Of a stretch of 64,000 nt of DNA, positions 47,365 to 58,646 are shown piece after piece. The translations under genes and the position numbers were made by a program. The stretch covers positions 496,001-560,000 of the forward strand of contig MZZL01000398.1 of NCBI GenBank assembly GCA_002749535.1, written 5' to 3'. Positions within the stretch are counted from its first letter, which is position 1. Every line of letters starts with the position of its first letter. The notes below the pieces were generated by a model. It did no database searches. It was given only the letters and a program-made list of their open reading frames with translations, and was not told the origin of the DNA. The DNA comes from Apophysomyces variabilis. Its lineage: Eukaryota > Mucoromycota > Mucoromycetes > Mucorales > Mucoraceae.

Positions 47365-47402
47365 TACTGTTTATTGAACAATTTTTTACGCTACTCTAAA
47401 TA
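47365..47402 (-). repeat. left half of foldback element copy D, split by DIRS insertion
   Basis: TACTGTTTATTGAACAATT...TTTTACGCTACTCTAAATA matches the outer end of copy B almost base for base, then stops at the DIRS left end. The continuation AATAAATTTTGCGTCCATG is found at 51955-51977. Confidence 0.88.
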
Positions 47403-47428
47403 CCGAAGTTGACGGAAGGAGGACGGAG

Positions 47429-47526
47429 GATGTGGTATAGACCCTTCGGGCCACGCTACTTTATTCGTAGTTTTAACTTGCAATAAAATTAAAAAATATT
47501 TCCTATCCTACTACTCTAGATTCTTT
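47429..47526. repeat. DIRS left inverted terminal repeat
   Basis: GATGTGGTATAGACCCTT... to TACTACTCTAGATTCTTT; inverted match at 51810-51908 with a few substitutions and small indels. The outermost 26 bp (47403-47428) are not in the other ITR but recur, inverted, in the internal region. Confidence 0.9.
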
Positions 47527-47572
47527 CGCCAAGCAATGCGATATTCTATGGTTTTATCTTGGGAGGGAAAGT

Positions 47573-48628
47573 TTACTGTGTTCGAACTTGGGCCGGGATC
47601 ATCACATCCTCCGTCCTCCTTCCGTCAACTTCGGTATTGTATGTCGTACCTAACACAATCCCCGTTGACTCCACTCGGATATCGGATGTGGTAATTTCTT
47701 CCGTATCGCCTGAGAAAATCGTGTTGACAATGTGTGTGCTTGCATGTACTTGATGGATTGGTTTAAAATAAAATTTATCAAAAGTCAAAGCTGCTATGCT
47801 CCAGCCAGCGTGTTTCTTCACCTCAGAAACTTCCAGACCTATTTGAATTGCCTTCGTGCTGACCGCTGAACAAACTGAATGGGCTGTGTAAATTGTGACA
47901 TCGATTCCTACTGTCGCCATCGTCTCCTTCACTAGATTTCCAACCGAGACTTCACTGAGTGGGTGAACCTTATCTTCCTAATTGATATGCGCTAGGAAAA
48001 CTGCGTGGTCCTCCGGGACTCTCGAGCGTAAATGTTTTGTTCTTTCAATAAATGCCTGTAGTGTTCTTGACGGACACAAATCTGGTCTTGTAGTCATCCC
48101 GATTCTAGACATTTTCCATTGGGCCTCCTTGGGTTCTCGAATATATAGCTCGATACCCTGTAATTGTTTCACGCTATCAAACTTGAAGTGTATATCTTTA
48201 TATTGGAGAGCTCCAATATCCAATCTGGGCCGCCACATTGTTGCGATGCACAACAAAACTATTGTCTTCCGTTGTAACTTGTCTAAAGAAAGTGCTTGAT
48301 TGTCTTGAAGATGTTCCGCGATATATCGAATAAGTATGTCGACATCCCAGGTCTCTACTTGTTTTGTCGAGGGCAAAGCAACCTCACTCTTTGATTTTGC
48401 CTTGAAAAAATCTTGGACCAAGGGGTCGTTGGCAATTGGTAACTTGTCGTGATGTATAACGTTAAACACTGACGCGATTGCTGCTCTGAAAATATTTAAA
48501 TAAGAACTAGAATACGCCTTGAAGTCTGTCATATCCATTGCTATAATGGATACTCTCACTACTCCGATTATGTCTAAATAGGGAAGATGGACTTTAAACA
48601 CGGACTTATATAATACGGGATTAAGCAA
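47573..48628 (-). pseudogene. DIRS tyrosine recombinase, inactivated
   Basis: Phage-integrase-like enzyme expected to insert the circular DNA form. One frame covers about 351 codons but carries a single in-frame TAG at 47978-47980. Box I Arg is in ATMWRPRLDIGALQ. The box II motif, normally H-x-x-R, reads HSVC (Cys codon at 47870-47872). The HxGW-like motif KKHAGWS and the nucleophile Tyr in FDKFYFKP are kept. The 3' end overlaps the internal complementary region, as in other DIRS elements. The displayed N-terminus at 48628 is a TTG; the true start is unclear. Confidence 0.88.
47603..47691. repeat. DIRS internal complementary region
   Basis: The first part is the reverse complement of the outermost left end (47403-about 47433). 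The second part, starting TATTGTATGTCGTACC, is the reverse complement of the outermost right end (to 51958). Together they reproduce the junction of the predicted circle and template completion of both ends. Confidence 0.9.
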
Positions 48629-49017
48629 TCTTAATTCAGTTCCTTAATACAATGAACAATGCCGAGCTTCTATGATCCGCTACGGAGAAGTCTCTCCATT
48701 TATAGAAAGCAATTACAAATCACTTAATACAGAGCACAGTCCATAATCACAGTCCTGTCCATTTAGACCCACAGACATTTTAGTATAAAAGAGTAATGTT
48801 TTTATTTGAATAAACATCATCCTACATTGAGTCTCCCGTATATTGCTTGTCTCTTTTTCTCATCAGATAAAACCTTACAAAGTCTATCAGAAAATTGACT
48901 ATATTTCGACCGTTATATTCCTTGGGGTCTATTTTCGGAACTGTTTCTCGCACCATTCTGCATATCGTTTCCAGCAGTTGTCATATGTTTTGCTTGTTCT
49001 TCCCCGATTTTTCTTGT

Positions 49018-51147
49018 TCAAAAATTCGTTGGTCCTTTTGTCCAACCCTCTCTCCGTCCTGGCTTTCCTGATAATTTCCAGGCGGCTAATGCCCACCTCT
49101 TGTTCAGCTGCATGATTATCGGTGCCTTGTCTGTTTGTTTCAATACCATCGGGTACCAAAACTGAGTCTTCCAATATGGTGTGATCAGGATCGCCTCTTT
49201 TACTCTCTGCTCTCGGAATTTCCTCAGTACCTGGGGAATCATTTTCCACGGCGGATTCAAGTATAGTCCCTTCTTTGGCCACTCCTGTGCAAATGCGTTC
49301 GTTGCTAATGCCTCCAGATCCGGTAACCAACTCCAGAACTTCTTCAGCTGTGTGTTTTGTCTGGTTGCAAACGCGTCTATCGTCCTCTTTCCCCATCGTT
49401 GTTGGAGATAGTTGAACCACGTTTTCGGGAGACGCCATTCGAATATTGGCGTTTTTCGTCTGCTCAATTTGTCCGCTTGAGTATTCAATTTTCCTGGCAC
49501 ATGTTGGAATTCCACCGTCATCTGAAACTTGTTGATTGTCTCTTGTATCCTCAGGGCTAAATCTTGTAGTCGAACGGAAGTTGTACCTCCGTGCTTCGCT
49601 GCATACTTGAGGGCTGTTATGCTGTCCGAGAATAGTCGAATATGGGAATTTTTTGCGTCTTTTCCGTGTAGTTTGAGTGCAAACCAGATCGTCTTCAGCT
49701 CCCTGACATTGATGGATTCTTCTTTTTCGGCCAAGGTCCAGTACCCTGCTGTTTGCATTTTTTCGGACGTTCTCCCCCAACCCGTGTCGGACGCGTCGAC
49801 GTACACGTGGAATTTCCCCTTGAATCTTGTGAAGCCGATGTGATGTATTGGTAATCAGTTCTTGTTCTGAGCCCAAGTCTCCCACCAGAGGAGATCTTCC
49901 ATTCCCCTTGTTGATACCCAACAACGTTGATCCCACTTTCCTCTGTTCCGATTGAGACTCCATGTCAGGTCTCTCTGGAGGTTTTGTACGTGTAAGAGGA
50001 CATTCCCTAGGGCTGGAATCATTGCAGTCATCGCTCCTAGTAACGCCGCTAACCAACGGCATGTCTTGGGCTGCTTTGTCTTTTTCAGTTGTCGTAACTT
50101 CGCCAGTAGTTTTGATAGCTTCCCTTGTGGAACTGTAATCTTCACGGTCTTTGAGTTGAAAAGGAACCCTAGGTACTCCAGACTCTTGCACGGTTTTAAT
50201 TGGCTCTTTTTCCAATTGATTAGGAAACCTAGTGATTGTAGATGATCCGCTATCCTGGTCGTCACTATCTTCATTTCTTCTCTTGTCTTTGTTATCACGC
50301 AAATATCGTCTAAGTAATATACCAAACGGATGCCTTCTTGCCTGAGTGTTTCTATTGCGAACCGCATGAGGTTGGAAAAAACTCGAGGGGCCACGCTTAA
50401 ACCAAAAGGGAGAGAGTGATATTGATAAACCACATCTTCGTGTTCGAAGGTAAGGTATTTCTTTGAATCTTCGTGTATTGGTACTACTATGTAAGCATTC
50501 TTCAGATCCAATTTGCACATCCAGTCTTCTGGTTCGATCAGTCCTGTTAGAGCCGGGACTCCCTCCATTTTGAAGTGATTGCATTGAAGATATGTATTCA
50601 GTTTTTGACAATTCAAGATCGGTCTTCTCTTTGTTTTTTCGTTTATGGGGAAGAAACTTGACAGGTATTCTTTTCCTTGCGACGGTGAACGTTCTATGAC
50701 TTCTGCGTTTACAAATTTCTTCACTACTTCGCCCACTGCTTGATGATCTTCTTCTGATAAATGTAGTTTGGCAGTTCTCCAAGGTTTCGGTTTGGAGTTC
50801 CACTGAAGTTTGAACCCTCGTTTACGACCGATTGTGGCCACTTGTGCGATGTTACAGCTTTCCATTTCTCCCAGAATTGAGAAAGTCTTCCCCCCAAGAG
50901 TATCCCATCCGTCGGTATTTCGTAATTGCCCTGAATGTGTACTTCTCTCTTCTTCTCGCTCTCTTGTGTTCTTATTGGTTCTGGTTGCCCGACTTGCCTT
51001 GCAGTGGATTGTCTTGGGGTGGCTTTTCCTTCCTCGTAATTGGAAATTTCGTCCTCGGTGTTGGCTGCCTCTACCAAAGGAATATCCTCCTCTGCGATAG
51101 TTTGTGAACGTGGATTTCCCCAATAATTGCAGCTTCATATCTAGCAT
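49018..51147 (-). pseudogene. DIRS reverse transcriptase / RNase H polyprotein, one in-frame stop
   Basis: A single frame interrupted only by TGA at 49855-49857 (context QNKN-stop-LPIHH, where Trp fits). RT blocks: RRPILNCQKLNTYLQ, MCKLDLKNAYIVVPIHED, SLPFGLSVAPRVFSNLM, LVYYLDDICVI (catalytic YLDD). RNase H: VYVDASDTGWG, ELKTIWFALK, LFSDSITAL, LNTQADKLSR. A C-terminal domain has TIDAFATRQNTQL and LNPPWKMIPQ, a region usual in DIRS polyproteins; the NPPW resembles an adenine-methyltransferase motif. An RG-rich N-terminus (RRGGYSFGRGSQHRG) may bind nucleic acid. A 624-codon frame overlapping this on the same strand is judged a shadow. Confidence 0.9.
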
Positions 51148-51742
51148 GGTTGATTTTTTTCAACGGCTTCCTCAGAGAAATCCAATTTCTTCTCCCCGTC
51201 CAGTTCTTCTTCAAGATGTTTGATTGTTTCTGGCAACTTGAGAGCTTTAACTGCCAGTTGCTTTGCCTCTCTGTCCATTTGTTTGGCGGTGGCATAGCTA
51301 AAGATGGCCAACCTACGTATCTTCTCGGTGGTTCTAAGGAGGTCTGCTTCATCGGACGGATCGCCTCCTCTTTCTTGTATGAACTGTAGTTCTTCAAATG
51401 CTTCTGTGGCGGCTCTTGCGGCCGCTCGTAGTCTGTCTGCATCTTTGTATTTGGAAGTGACAACCTGATAGGTGTCCACATTGAACTTTTTAAGTTCTGG
51501 GATGAAACCCTTATTAATAGTCTCTTGTCTTTTCCAGTCTCCGCCTTCGTACGTTCTGAGATCACGGACATATCGTTTGAGATTTGTGGCGAGGTCAGAC
51601 TGGGAAGTTTGCTCCATCTCTTCGTGGATTTCTTCTGGCAAAATGGCTCTATTTCCATGTTCTGTTCTTGCCTGCTCTTCCAACCTGAATTTTCTTGCAA
51701 ATTCGGCATAGAGTAATTGAATTGTTCTTCTGAGATTGGGAT
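51141..51742 (-). CDS. DIRS gag-like ORF, start uncertain
   Basis: Open from just below a TAA near 51742, with helical, charged composition (LYAEFARKFRLEEQARTEHG, AAARAATEAFEELQFIQE, TAKQMDREAKQLAVKAL) typical of DIRS ORF1. Its TAG overlaps the ATG of the RT frame (ATGCTAG at 51141-51147), suggesting coupled or shifted translation. No ATG was found upstream in frame, so the N-terminus may be lost or spliced. Confidence 0.6.
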
Positions 51743-51809
51743 ATTATGGATTTGATTGGTTTCCACATCTTGGATACTTGTCCTAGTTTATCCACGTTGC
51801 GCGGCTAGA

Positions 51810-51908
51810 AAAGAATCTAGAGTAGTAGGATAGGAAATAGTTTTTAATCTTATTGGAAGTAAAAACTACGAATAAAAGTAGCGCGGCCCAAAGGGTCTAT
51901 ACCACATC
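51810..51908. repeat. DIRS right inverted terminal repeat
   Basis: Reverse complement of 47429-47526. About 46 bp lie outside it (51909-51954); these match the second part of the internal complementary region. Confidence 0.9.
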
Positions 51909-51954
51909 CGATGTCCGAGTGGAGTCAGTGGGGATTGTGTTAGGTACGACATAC

Positions 51955-51977
51955 AATAAATTTTGCGTCCATGCAAG
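51955..51977 (-). repeat. right half of foldback element copy D
   Basis: AATAAATTTTGCGTCCATG continues the left half at 47365-47402. After about 51977, similarity to copy B ends and a different repeat begins. Confidence 0.85.
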
Positions 51978-52695
51978 AAGCATTTTTTGGATTTCGCAAA
52001 AACTTGAATCCCAGTCCATAAATTCCGTACCAAGCGTTTTCAGCAATACGTGTCTGCATTCAATCTCAGCCGAAACGCGTGGCATGCTGCACGGCCATTT
52101 TGTGTAGATTACCAAAGTTCGACAGCGTATATCGCAACTAACAACTTCTTTCACGGCACATTTGGACTGCTAAAAAAGGAATTACATCTTCTCGCACGTT
52201 TCACGTTTAATTCTATCTTTAATAAGCGTTATTTCAATACAATGCTGATCTCAGAAATCGCCCTCGTTCAATGATAACGGCGTTAGTACGTTTAAAATAC
52301 ACAACATTAACGTAACTAGCAAAGCAACAATGGCTTATGCTGTTGTTCTGTTGTTCGGATTGATTTGATATGTCCACACCAATTGTACTCCAAGCCTTTT
52401 TGTGTAGCCAGCTTGCTTTGCTGTCGCAGTCAGAAAACTTGGAATCTGGGCTACTGTTCCAGTCCAGCCTGTCCCGAAATGGTATTTTTTTGGGTTATAC
52501 ATAAGAGGTTAAGCACTGTTGTCATTGGTCTTGTTTCCAAAGCAGCAACAAAGCATTGTTGAATTTGCACGAACAAACCACTGCGCTGAAATTTAATTAT
52601 AGCAGTCGCTTTTTCCGTAGTGGGATGACATTCAGCATTTTCCCAACTGTCAGTGACAACTCTTCACTGCTTTCTTCCCACGTCCTCCTAACAAG
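51978..52695. other. intergenic, dispersed repeat then GS promoter
   Basis: Bases to about 52030 are the inverse of 12374-12425 (a second dispersed repeat). The rest is the upstream region of the glutamine synthetase gene, with no gene seen. Confidence 0.5.
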
Positions 52696-55153
52696 ATGAG
52701 TCACCAAGCTCGTATTAACACCACTGTGGAGAGTTTGACGAGATCATCGCGCAACATTGAATTCCCTACTAAGAATGGCCGTCTTCAGTCCGTTTCGGAA
52801 ATTTTTGGGAAGAACGTATTCTCGCTCAAGGAAATGGCCCAGGGTTTGCCTAAGCCTGTGTTCAAGGACTTCATGAGACAGCTTAAAGGCAACCAAACGC
52901 TCGATAGAGTTACAGCAGATGCCATTGCCCATGCTGTCAAAGTATGGGCACTCGAAAGGGGTGCAACACACTTCACCCATTGGTTCCAACCCTTAACTGA
53001 TTCGACTGCGGAGAAGCATGATTCCTTCCTAACACTAAAGACAAACTACGCAAGCGGATTTGAAGAAGTAAGAGGAAGAAAGAAAACGAGATAGATGAGA
53101 TAGAATTATGAATCAAAATTGACCTTTTCTTTTGACAGGTTACTGCATTAGATACTTTTTCAGGATCTCAGCTGCTGCAGTCAGAACCTGACGCCTCTTC
53201 TTTTCCATCCGGTGGTATGCGTACCACTTTTGAAGCACGTGGTTACACTGTATGGGACACAAAAAGGTAAGAAAGGAAAGAGCCAAAGATCGAGATTCAT
53301 TGGACATAACATATGCAATAGTCCAATGTTCATTCAGGAAGGCCCTCATGGCACATCTATTCTTTACATTCCTTCTGTATTCATTTCGTACAATGGCGAA
53401 GCTTTGGACGAAAAATCAGTGCTCTTGCGATCCTCTGAAATCCTCAACAAGGCCGCTCTGGATATTCTCCGTTTGATCGAGCCTGTCGATGAAGGTTTGT
53501 CCTACACAGATCCTCCCGAAATAAGTGGATCAGTAACCTTGTTGGCGTTTAGACCACCCTCGTGCTCAGTCGGTTTATACTACCCTTGGTACCGAGCAGG
53601 AATATTTTTTGATTGACCGAGCCCTCTACACCCTTCGACCTGATCTCAAGATTACTGGTCGCACACTAATCGGTGGCCTTCCTCCTCGTCATCAGCAGTT
53701 GGAAGACCACTATTTTGGAAAGATGCCCACCCGCGTGCTGGCTGCTATCAGTGAATGCGAGTTGGAGCTTGCTAAGCTAGGTGTTCCGGTGAAGACACGT
53801 CATAATGAGGTTGCCCCAGCCCAATTCGAAATTGCACCAATCTTTGAGGAAGCGATGCTATCTGTGGACCACAATCTTCTGACTATGGATGTACTGCATC
53901 GTGTAGCCCATCGTCACAAGCTGAAGGTACTCTTCCATGAGAAACCTTTCCGAGGCGTTAATGGTTCCGGCAAACACTGTAACTGGAGTATGTCAACTGA
54001 CCGCGGAGACAATCTGCTGGATCCCACAAAAGAACCAGAGAAGAATTATCGCTTCTTGTTGTTCTTGGTTGCAGTTCTCAAGGCTGTACAGGATCATGGT
54101 GACCTTCTCCGCGCTGGTATTGCATCCGCTTCGAACGATCACCGTCTTGGAGCGCATGAAGCTCCTCCAGGCATTATTTCTGTATTCTTGGGTAGTCAAC
54201 TCAACGAAGTTTTAAATGCAGTTGAAGAAGGTCGCCCTGTAAATGATCTTGCTGCTGGAAAACAGATGCAGCACATTCGCGTCAAGGGCACAGTACTTGA
54301 TCTTAAGGTTGCCACGTTACCTAGTATCGATCGTGATCTGACTGACCGTAACCGTACCTCGCCTTTCGCCTTCACGGGCAACAAGTTCGAATTCCGTGCT
54401 GTGGGCTCAAAGCAGTCCGTCTCATTCCCCGTAACACTGCTCAACTCTGCTGTGGCATCAGCTTTGCAAGAGATTCATGCAGCGCTCCGAAAGCAGATGG
54501 GTACGAAGAGTATTGCTTCGGAAGAAGACCAGATTGCCGTTATCCGTCAATTTATTAAGGAGACCAAGCGTATTCGTTTCGAGGGAGACAATTATTCCCA
54601 AGAATGGGTTCAGGAAGCTGCTAAACGCGGGCTACCCAATATCGTTAAGAGTCCTGAAGCATTTGCCCGTCTCTTGAAGCCGGAAAATGCAAAGATGCTT
54701 ACTAGACTAAGTGTTTTTTCTGAAACCGAGCTTCAGTCACGTTATCATATCTTGATGGAGAGATATGCGAAGGACGTTACTATTGAAGGACAGACGTTGC
54801 TGACCATGATCACACAGCAAGTACTTCCCGCTGCTTTTGCTTATCGTCGTGAGTTGGCCGAAGCAGCAGCATCGATGAATGGCATTGGCGTGGATCATAC
54901 CCCTGAGGTGGATATGTTGAATCAATTGACTCCTGTTGTAGCTGGTTTACAAGAACGTAGAAACACGCTGGAGAAGTACTTATCGGAGAGTCCAAGTGCG
55001 TCTGAAGCCGCAGAATCGTTGGCTGTCTTTGCATGTGAGAAGCTCTTACCAAGCATGGAGGCTGTCCGTGAGCTAGCTGATAAGCTCGAGCAGTTGGTAG
55101 CCGATAAATTGTGGCCATTGCCCAAGTACACCGAACTCTTCCTTAACATCTAA
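52696..55153 (+). CDS. type III glutamine synthetase (GlnN family)
   Basis: ATP-dependent ligation of ammonia to glutamate. Exons 52696-53067, 53139-53266, 53322-53494 and 53553-55153; 2274 nt, 757 aa, in the GSIII size range and about twice GSII. GSIII marks: N-terminal [57 protein letters not shown]; catalytic core [10 protein letters not shown] (about 235), [16 protein letters not shown] (about 305), [10 protein letters not shown] (about 362), [15 protein letters not shown]-terminal helical domain. Fungi usually use GSII. The gene has four short introns and normal codon use, so it is a settled eukaryotic gene, whatever its origin. Confidence 0.95.
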
Positions 55154-56429
55154 TTAAAGACTTAGTATCATGCTGTCTTTCAATTCATTGAAAATGGAAA
55201 CAAAATAAAGTATTTTGCAAGCTAATTTCCGCTGTTTCAAGACTACTTTTGCGCCAGCGAATATGATGACTTTCTACTGAGAGTGAAAAATCTCATACTA
55301 GTATAATAACGTTAACAGAATGCTTAAGATTGAAATAAAAGAAAAGACACTGCGTTTACTGTGCATAGTTCAAACCTTAGTCAAGTTTAAGGTAATAGTA
55401 GGATAGCTTAGCCTTATTGCTTTACGTCGATATTCGTTCGGTAGAGCAGAACGAGATGAACCAATGGCTTTAGCACTGCTGTTGCACTCTCGCAACTTAC
55501 ATGGCTGGAAAAAGATTTTTGCGTCGGTTAAGAAAGACACATAAGCTAGTTGATGATATGGGATACTTGAGTGAGAATATCAATTGATCATTCCATTCCA
55601 TGTTTCTGTTTCATGCGGTGCATTCTTCTGCTAGAAACTGTTAATCCATGTAGATTGAATACCTTGTATTATAAATGCCCTGCGAATGGTTCTTTAATGA
55701 AGCTAGATGTAAATGCATGTATGTGCAAGTCCTTCACAGATAATATTTTCTGTACAAGTCATCCAGGTTTGATTTGTTATACATTTCCTTACGTTTCCCT
55801 CTTTTTTACCTGCCATCTTTCACTGTATGAGCGATATCACTTCCATTGCATATTAAGCAAGCAAACGTTCTGTTATAATTATCAGTTGCTGAAAAGTGTA
55901 GTCCAGACTATCCCAGGATACTGTTGGGTAAGACATCATGATGATGTGTTCTATACGTTCCTTTATAAACGCGTATGAATTGTTGTCGCTTTCTTTTCTT
56001 CTTCTCTCTTTTGCCAGGACTCGACCTCCTTTTGGTACGTATTCATGCTTTATACTCCCACTCTTTGACCTGGACTCACTTTGCGTTAGGCAGTGTTCTT
56101 GTGGTCGATGCGGTCGAGAGGCCTTCGCTCTTCTGGCCCTCCCGCTCCCACTTTTTTCTCTTTTTTTTCGTCTCTCGCCCCAGGATTGGCACCAGCGCCT
56201 CCTCGCGGAGTGCGTATGCCATGCATTTAAATAAAGTGCTTGTAAGTACTTTATCTTTTATGGAATGAACAATTGCATAATAACAACATCTTTTTTCCAT
56301 CTGTAGCTACTAGGGCTTTAACAAACGTCTGAATACCATTGGACACCTTGCATTGGATGCGCCGCGGTCCTCCAACCCATGCGTTGAGATTACGCTTCGC
56401 GGGTAAGTAAGAAGAGACCATATCACTCT
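55154..56429. other. intergenic, no gene seen
   Basis: About 1.3 kb. Plus-strand frames at 55571-56268 are Cys/Phe/Ser-rich without family resemblance. The last 60 bp (about 56370-56429) share a GC-rich block with the outer flank of foldback copies A and B. Confidence 0.45.
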
Positions 56430-56640
56430 CATTTACTAACCATGAATTGTATTTCACGCTACTCGAATGAATTTTGTGTCCACTTGGAGGATCAGGTTGA
56501 TGTAAGTAAAATGTACTTCCCATATAACGTATATACTAAGGACGGATATCTACTTTTACTTTTAGCGCAACTTAACTCTTTTCTGAGCGCAAAATTTCTT
56601 TCACAGTAGGGTGAGATATGATTCAATGAATTGTAAAGCT
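56430..56640 (+). repeat. foldback (MITE-like) element, copy E
   Basis: Same orientation as copy B. The left arm includes ACGCTACTCGAATGAATT...GTGTCC. The spacer begins GTAAGTAAAATGTACTTCC, contains TATACTAAGG and ends TTACTTTTAG. The right arm starts CGCAA and is more diverged. A GGGTAAGTAAG and TTTACTAAC pair precedes the left arm. Confidence 0.78.
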
Positions 56641-57460
56641 AGCAAAATGGATTTGATTCACAATGCCGAAGGTCTTTAACGGAAGTGTTTTATACAGAAG
56701 CATAAAAAAAGAAAGAGAAAAACAGCAACAAAAAGCTGAAATAACAATGAAGAGGCAAGTAAATTGAAACAAGCTTGCAACGTGCGCTACTTCGAGCGCT
56801 CAACGGATTGAATTGAACAGAAAAGTATTTCCAACATTGATATTTTCTTTCAGGAAAAGTTTGTCCTCAAACGTACCGCGTGCGAACTAACTACGCTTAA
56901 ACGTGCAACGGTGCATGCAAAGCCAACAAATGGTTTTAATGGGATCTGACACGGTGGAAAGAAGGGTTAAAAAGAACAAGGATGCATAAAGCTGTGTTCA
57001 AATAGCTTTTTGGAAATACAAGGCAGCAATTTCTGAGTACAGCCATCGGTCAATGGTAGCATGTTTAACCTGAATTATCGGTTCTTAATGATCATAAGTC
57101 TAGAGACAAAAAAACAACAACTTCACTTTTTATGAAGATGAATCGGGGTAATGAAAACGAAGCCACGATTCTGTGGGTGGAAGCAAAAAAAAAAAAGCAT
57201 TCTTTTAGAGTAGCACGCAATTATCATACAATAAGTCATTGTTTTCGTTCTTTCACTGGCGCAGAATGCTTGATCAGCGAATCTAGATTCTTTGGCCATA
57301 CTATCAACAGGAAACTGTTTTCAAAGAGCCACAAAAGGATCGTGCAACATCACCAGCAAGACTGGGATTGTTGATAAGGGGACGCTCAAACAGTTTTCTT
57401 TCAACTTGTCTATGCGCCAAAAATGGCAATGTTGTGCGGGATAAAATGGGGAAAGACGTA
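56641..57460. other. intergenic, no gene seen
   Basis: About 820 bp, A-rich on the plus strand; downstream region of the cyclin gene. Nothing recognised. Confidence 0.5.
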
Positions 57461-58331
57461 TCAGAAGCTATGTGCGCAGGTGGTGCAGATGGCTTTTTCC
57501 GATGTTGGATAAAATAACGGACGTTCGGGATAGAACATTTCAGGTTTACCCGAGACAGGTGAGTGAAGCGACGTCGGAGTGGACACCGAATCGGGGTTAG
57601 ATGTGAGAGAAGAGGAAGAGGTCGCCTCTGAGTGAACTCGAATCAATGATGGTCTGCAAAGTATGACCTCGTTACTATGATTCACATTCTCATCGTCTTG
57701 CTCTGGTGAATACGTCCCAGCTTGGACGGATAACGAAGCTTGCAGTGGATAGTGCTTATGACAAAATGACTGGTATTCGGCGTAGACATGGTAAAGATCC
57801 TCTATTGCAATGGACAGCCGATAATTCTATAATCCACACGGAAAAGCTTTAGTCAGCTTTCTTTCTTTGTTTTGTCTCTTATTAAGAGAAAACAAGGTTT
57901 ACCATCAATGACAACAATTGTATTTCCATCAATGCCACTTCGGATAAATCGAAGAATATGGCGTATTTCGCCCAATGCTTGTTCTTTGGTGATGAATCAT
58001 GCAAGGCTTTGGATGTGACGATTAATGTCGCTAAGAAGATACGATGACAGGTACAAGGCATGCCCTTGGCAATGGGTGACAACTGTCGTCGTAATCTGTC
58101 GAGAAAGACGAGCAATCCTAGGAGCGTGCCGGCACGGACAGAGGATCGTTTTACCAACAGATTAACGAATGTAGGAAGGGAAGGTAAATCGTTAAGTCGA
58201 TATTGATCTTCGGGCAGTCGTTCGCAAGGTATGACCAATGACGCTTGATGTGTTACATACGCTAGTAATTCGGGTGTAATAGGCTGTCGAATCATGTCCA
58301 GCATTCCGCTCTTTAGATCTTTTGACCACAT
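57461..58331 (-). CDS. PCL/PHO80-type cyclin
   Basis: Partner of a Pho85-type kinase (family knowledge). Exons 57903-58331 and 57461-57826 total 795 nt, 264 aa. Cyclin box: DLPSLPTFVNLLVKRSSVRAG begins the fold (first half), then LLGLLVFLDRLRRQL, CTCHRIFLATLIVTSKALHD, NKHWAKYAIFFDLSEVALME, LLSLMNYRLSIAIEDLYHVY. This order is typical of PCL1/2-type cyclins. The C-terminal third is Ser/Thr/Pro-rich (SSSSLTSNPDSVSTPTSLHS), possibly phosphorylated. The start at 58331 is the first ATG; a short upstream exon cannot be excluded. Confidence 0.88.
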
Positions 58332-58646
58332 CAAGAACCTTAAGGAAGATTTGTGACAGCAAAAAAAAAGTGAGAAAAAGCTGAGAGGAAGTACAAAAGA
58401 AATATAAAAATAATGGAAAAAGAGAAAGAAAATGTAATAATATTGATTTTATTTACCTTAAGTCAGGTTCTATGATGTCCCTAAACTTTTTCCTTTTGTT
58501 TTGTTCTTCGTTTTATATATATGTATTTTTGCAAAGTTTTTCCTGGTCTCTCTCACACACACAAGAGACACACAATGTTCTTTTTTTTTTCCTCTTTGCT
58601 CTAACAAAGGTTTTTTTAACAAATAGTCGGAAGAACTTGAGATGTT
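58332..58646. other. intergenic, cyclin promoter and WC-2 3' flank
   Basis: 315 bp, with A/T runs and a short CA/TG repeat near 58555. Nothing else seen. Confidence 0.5.

Larger units (their letters stand above)
47403..51958 (-). mobile_element. DIRS-type tyrosine-recombinase retrotransposon, complete ends, inactivated
   Basis: DIRS elements reverse-transcribe RNA into a DNA circle and integrate it with a tyrosine recombinase, leaving no target-site duplication. About 4556 bp, read on the minus strand: gag-like frame, RT-RNase H-C-terminal domain, then tyrosine recombinase. Inverted terminal repeats of about 98 bp lie at 47429-47526 and 51810-51908, and an internal complementary region at 47603-47691 joins complements of the two outer ends. 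That arrangement is the DIRS hallmark. AATA flanks both ends. In-frame stops in both large ORFs show it cannot act alone now. Confidence 0.93.

Noticed and set aside
46386..47400. TPP riboswitch upstream of THI4
   Set aside because: The conserved CTGAGA and ACCTGA-GGAT cores were not seen on the minus strand.
47603..47691. Possible simple inverted duplication or assembly chimera at the DIRS end
   Set aside because: Its two halves match the two different outer ends exactly as the DIRS internal complementary region requires.
48929..50803. 624-codon minus-strand frame inside DIRS
   Set aside because: It overlaps the RT/RNase H frame on the same strand and has low-complexity Arg/Thr/Ser composition with no domain motifs. 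The RT/RH frame carries all catalytic signatures, so this is a shadow.
55571..56268. Cys/Phe-rich plus-strand frames
   Set aside because: No family resemblance, no splice-linked continuation, and overlapping frames of similar length; treated as chance.
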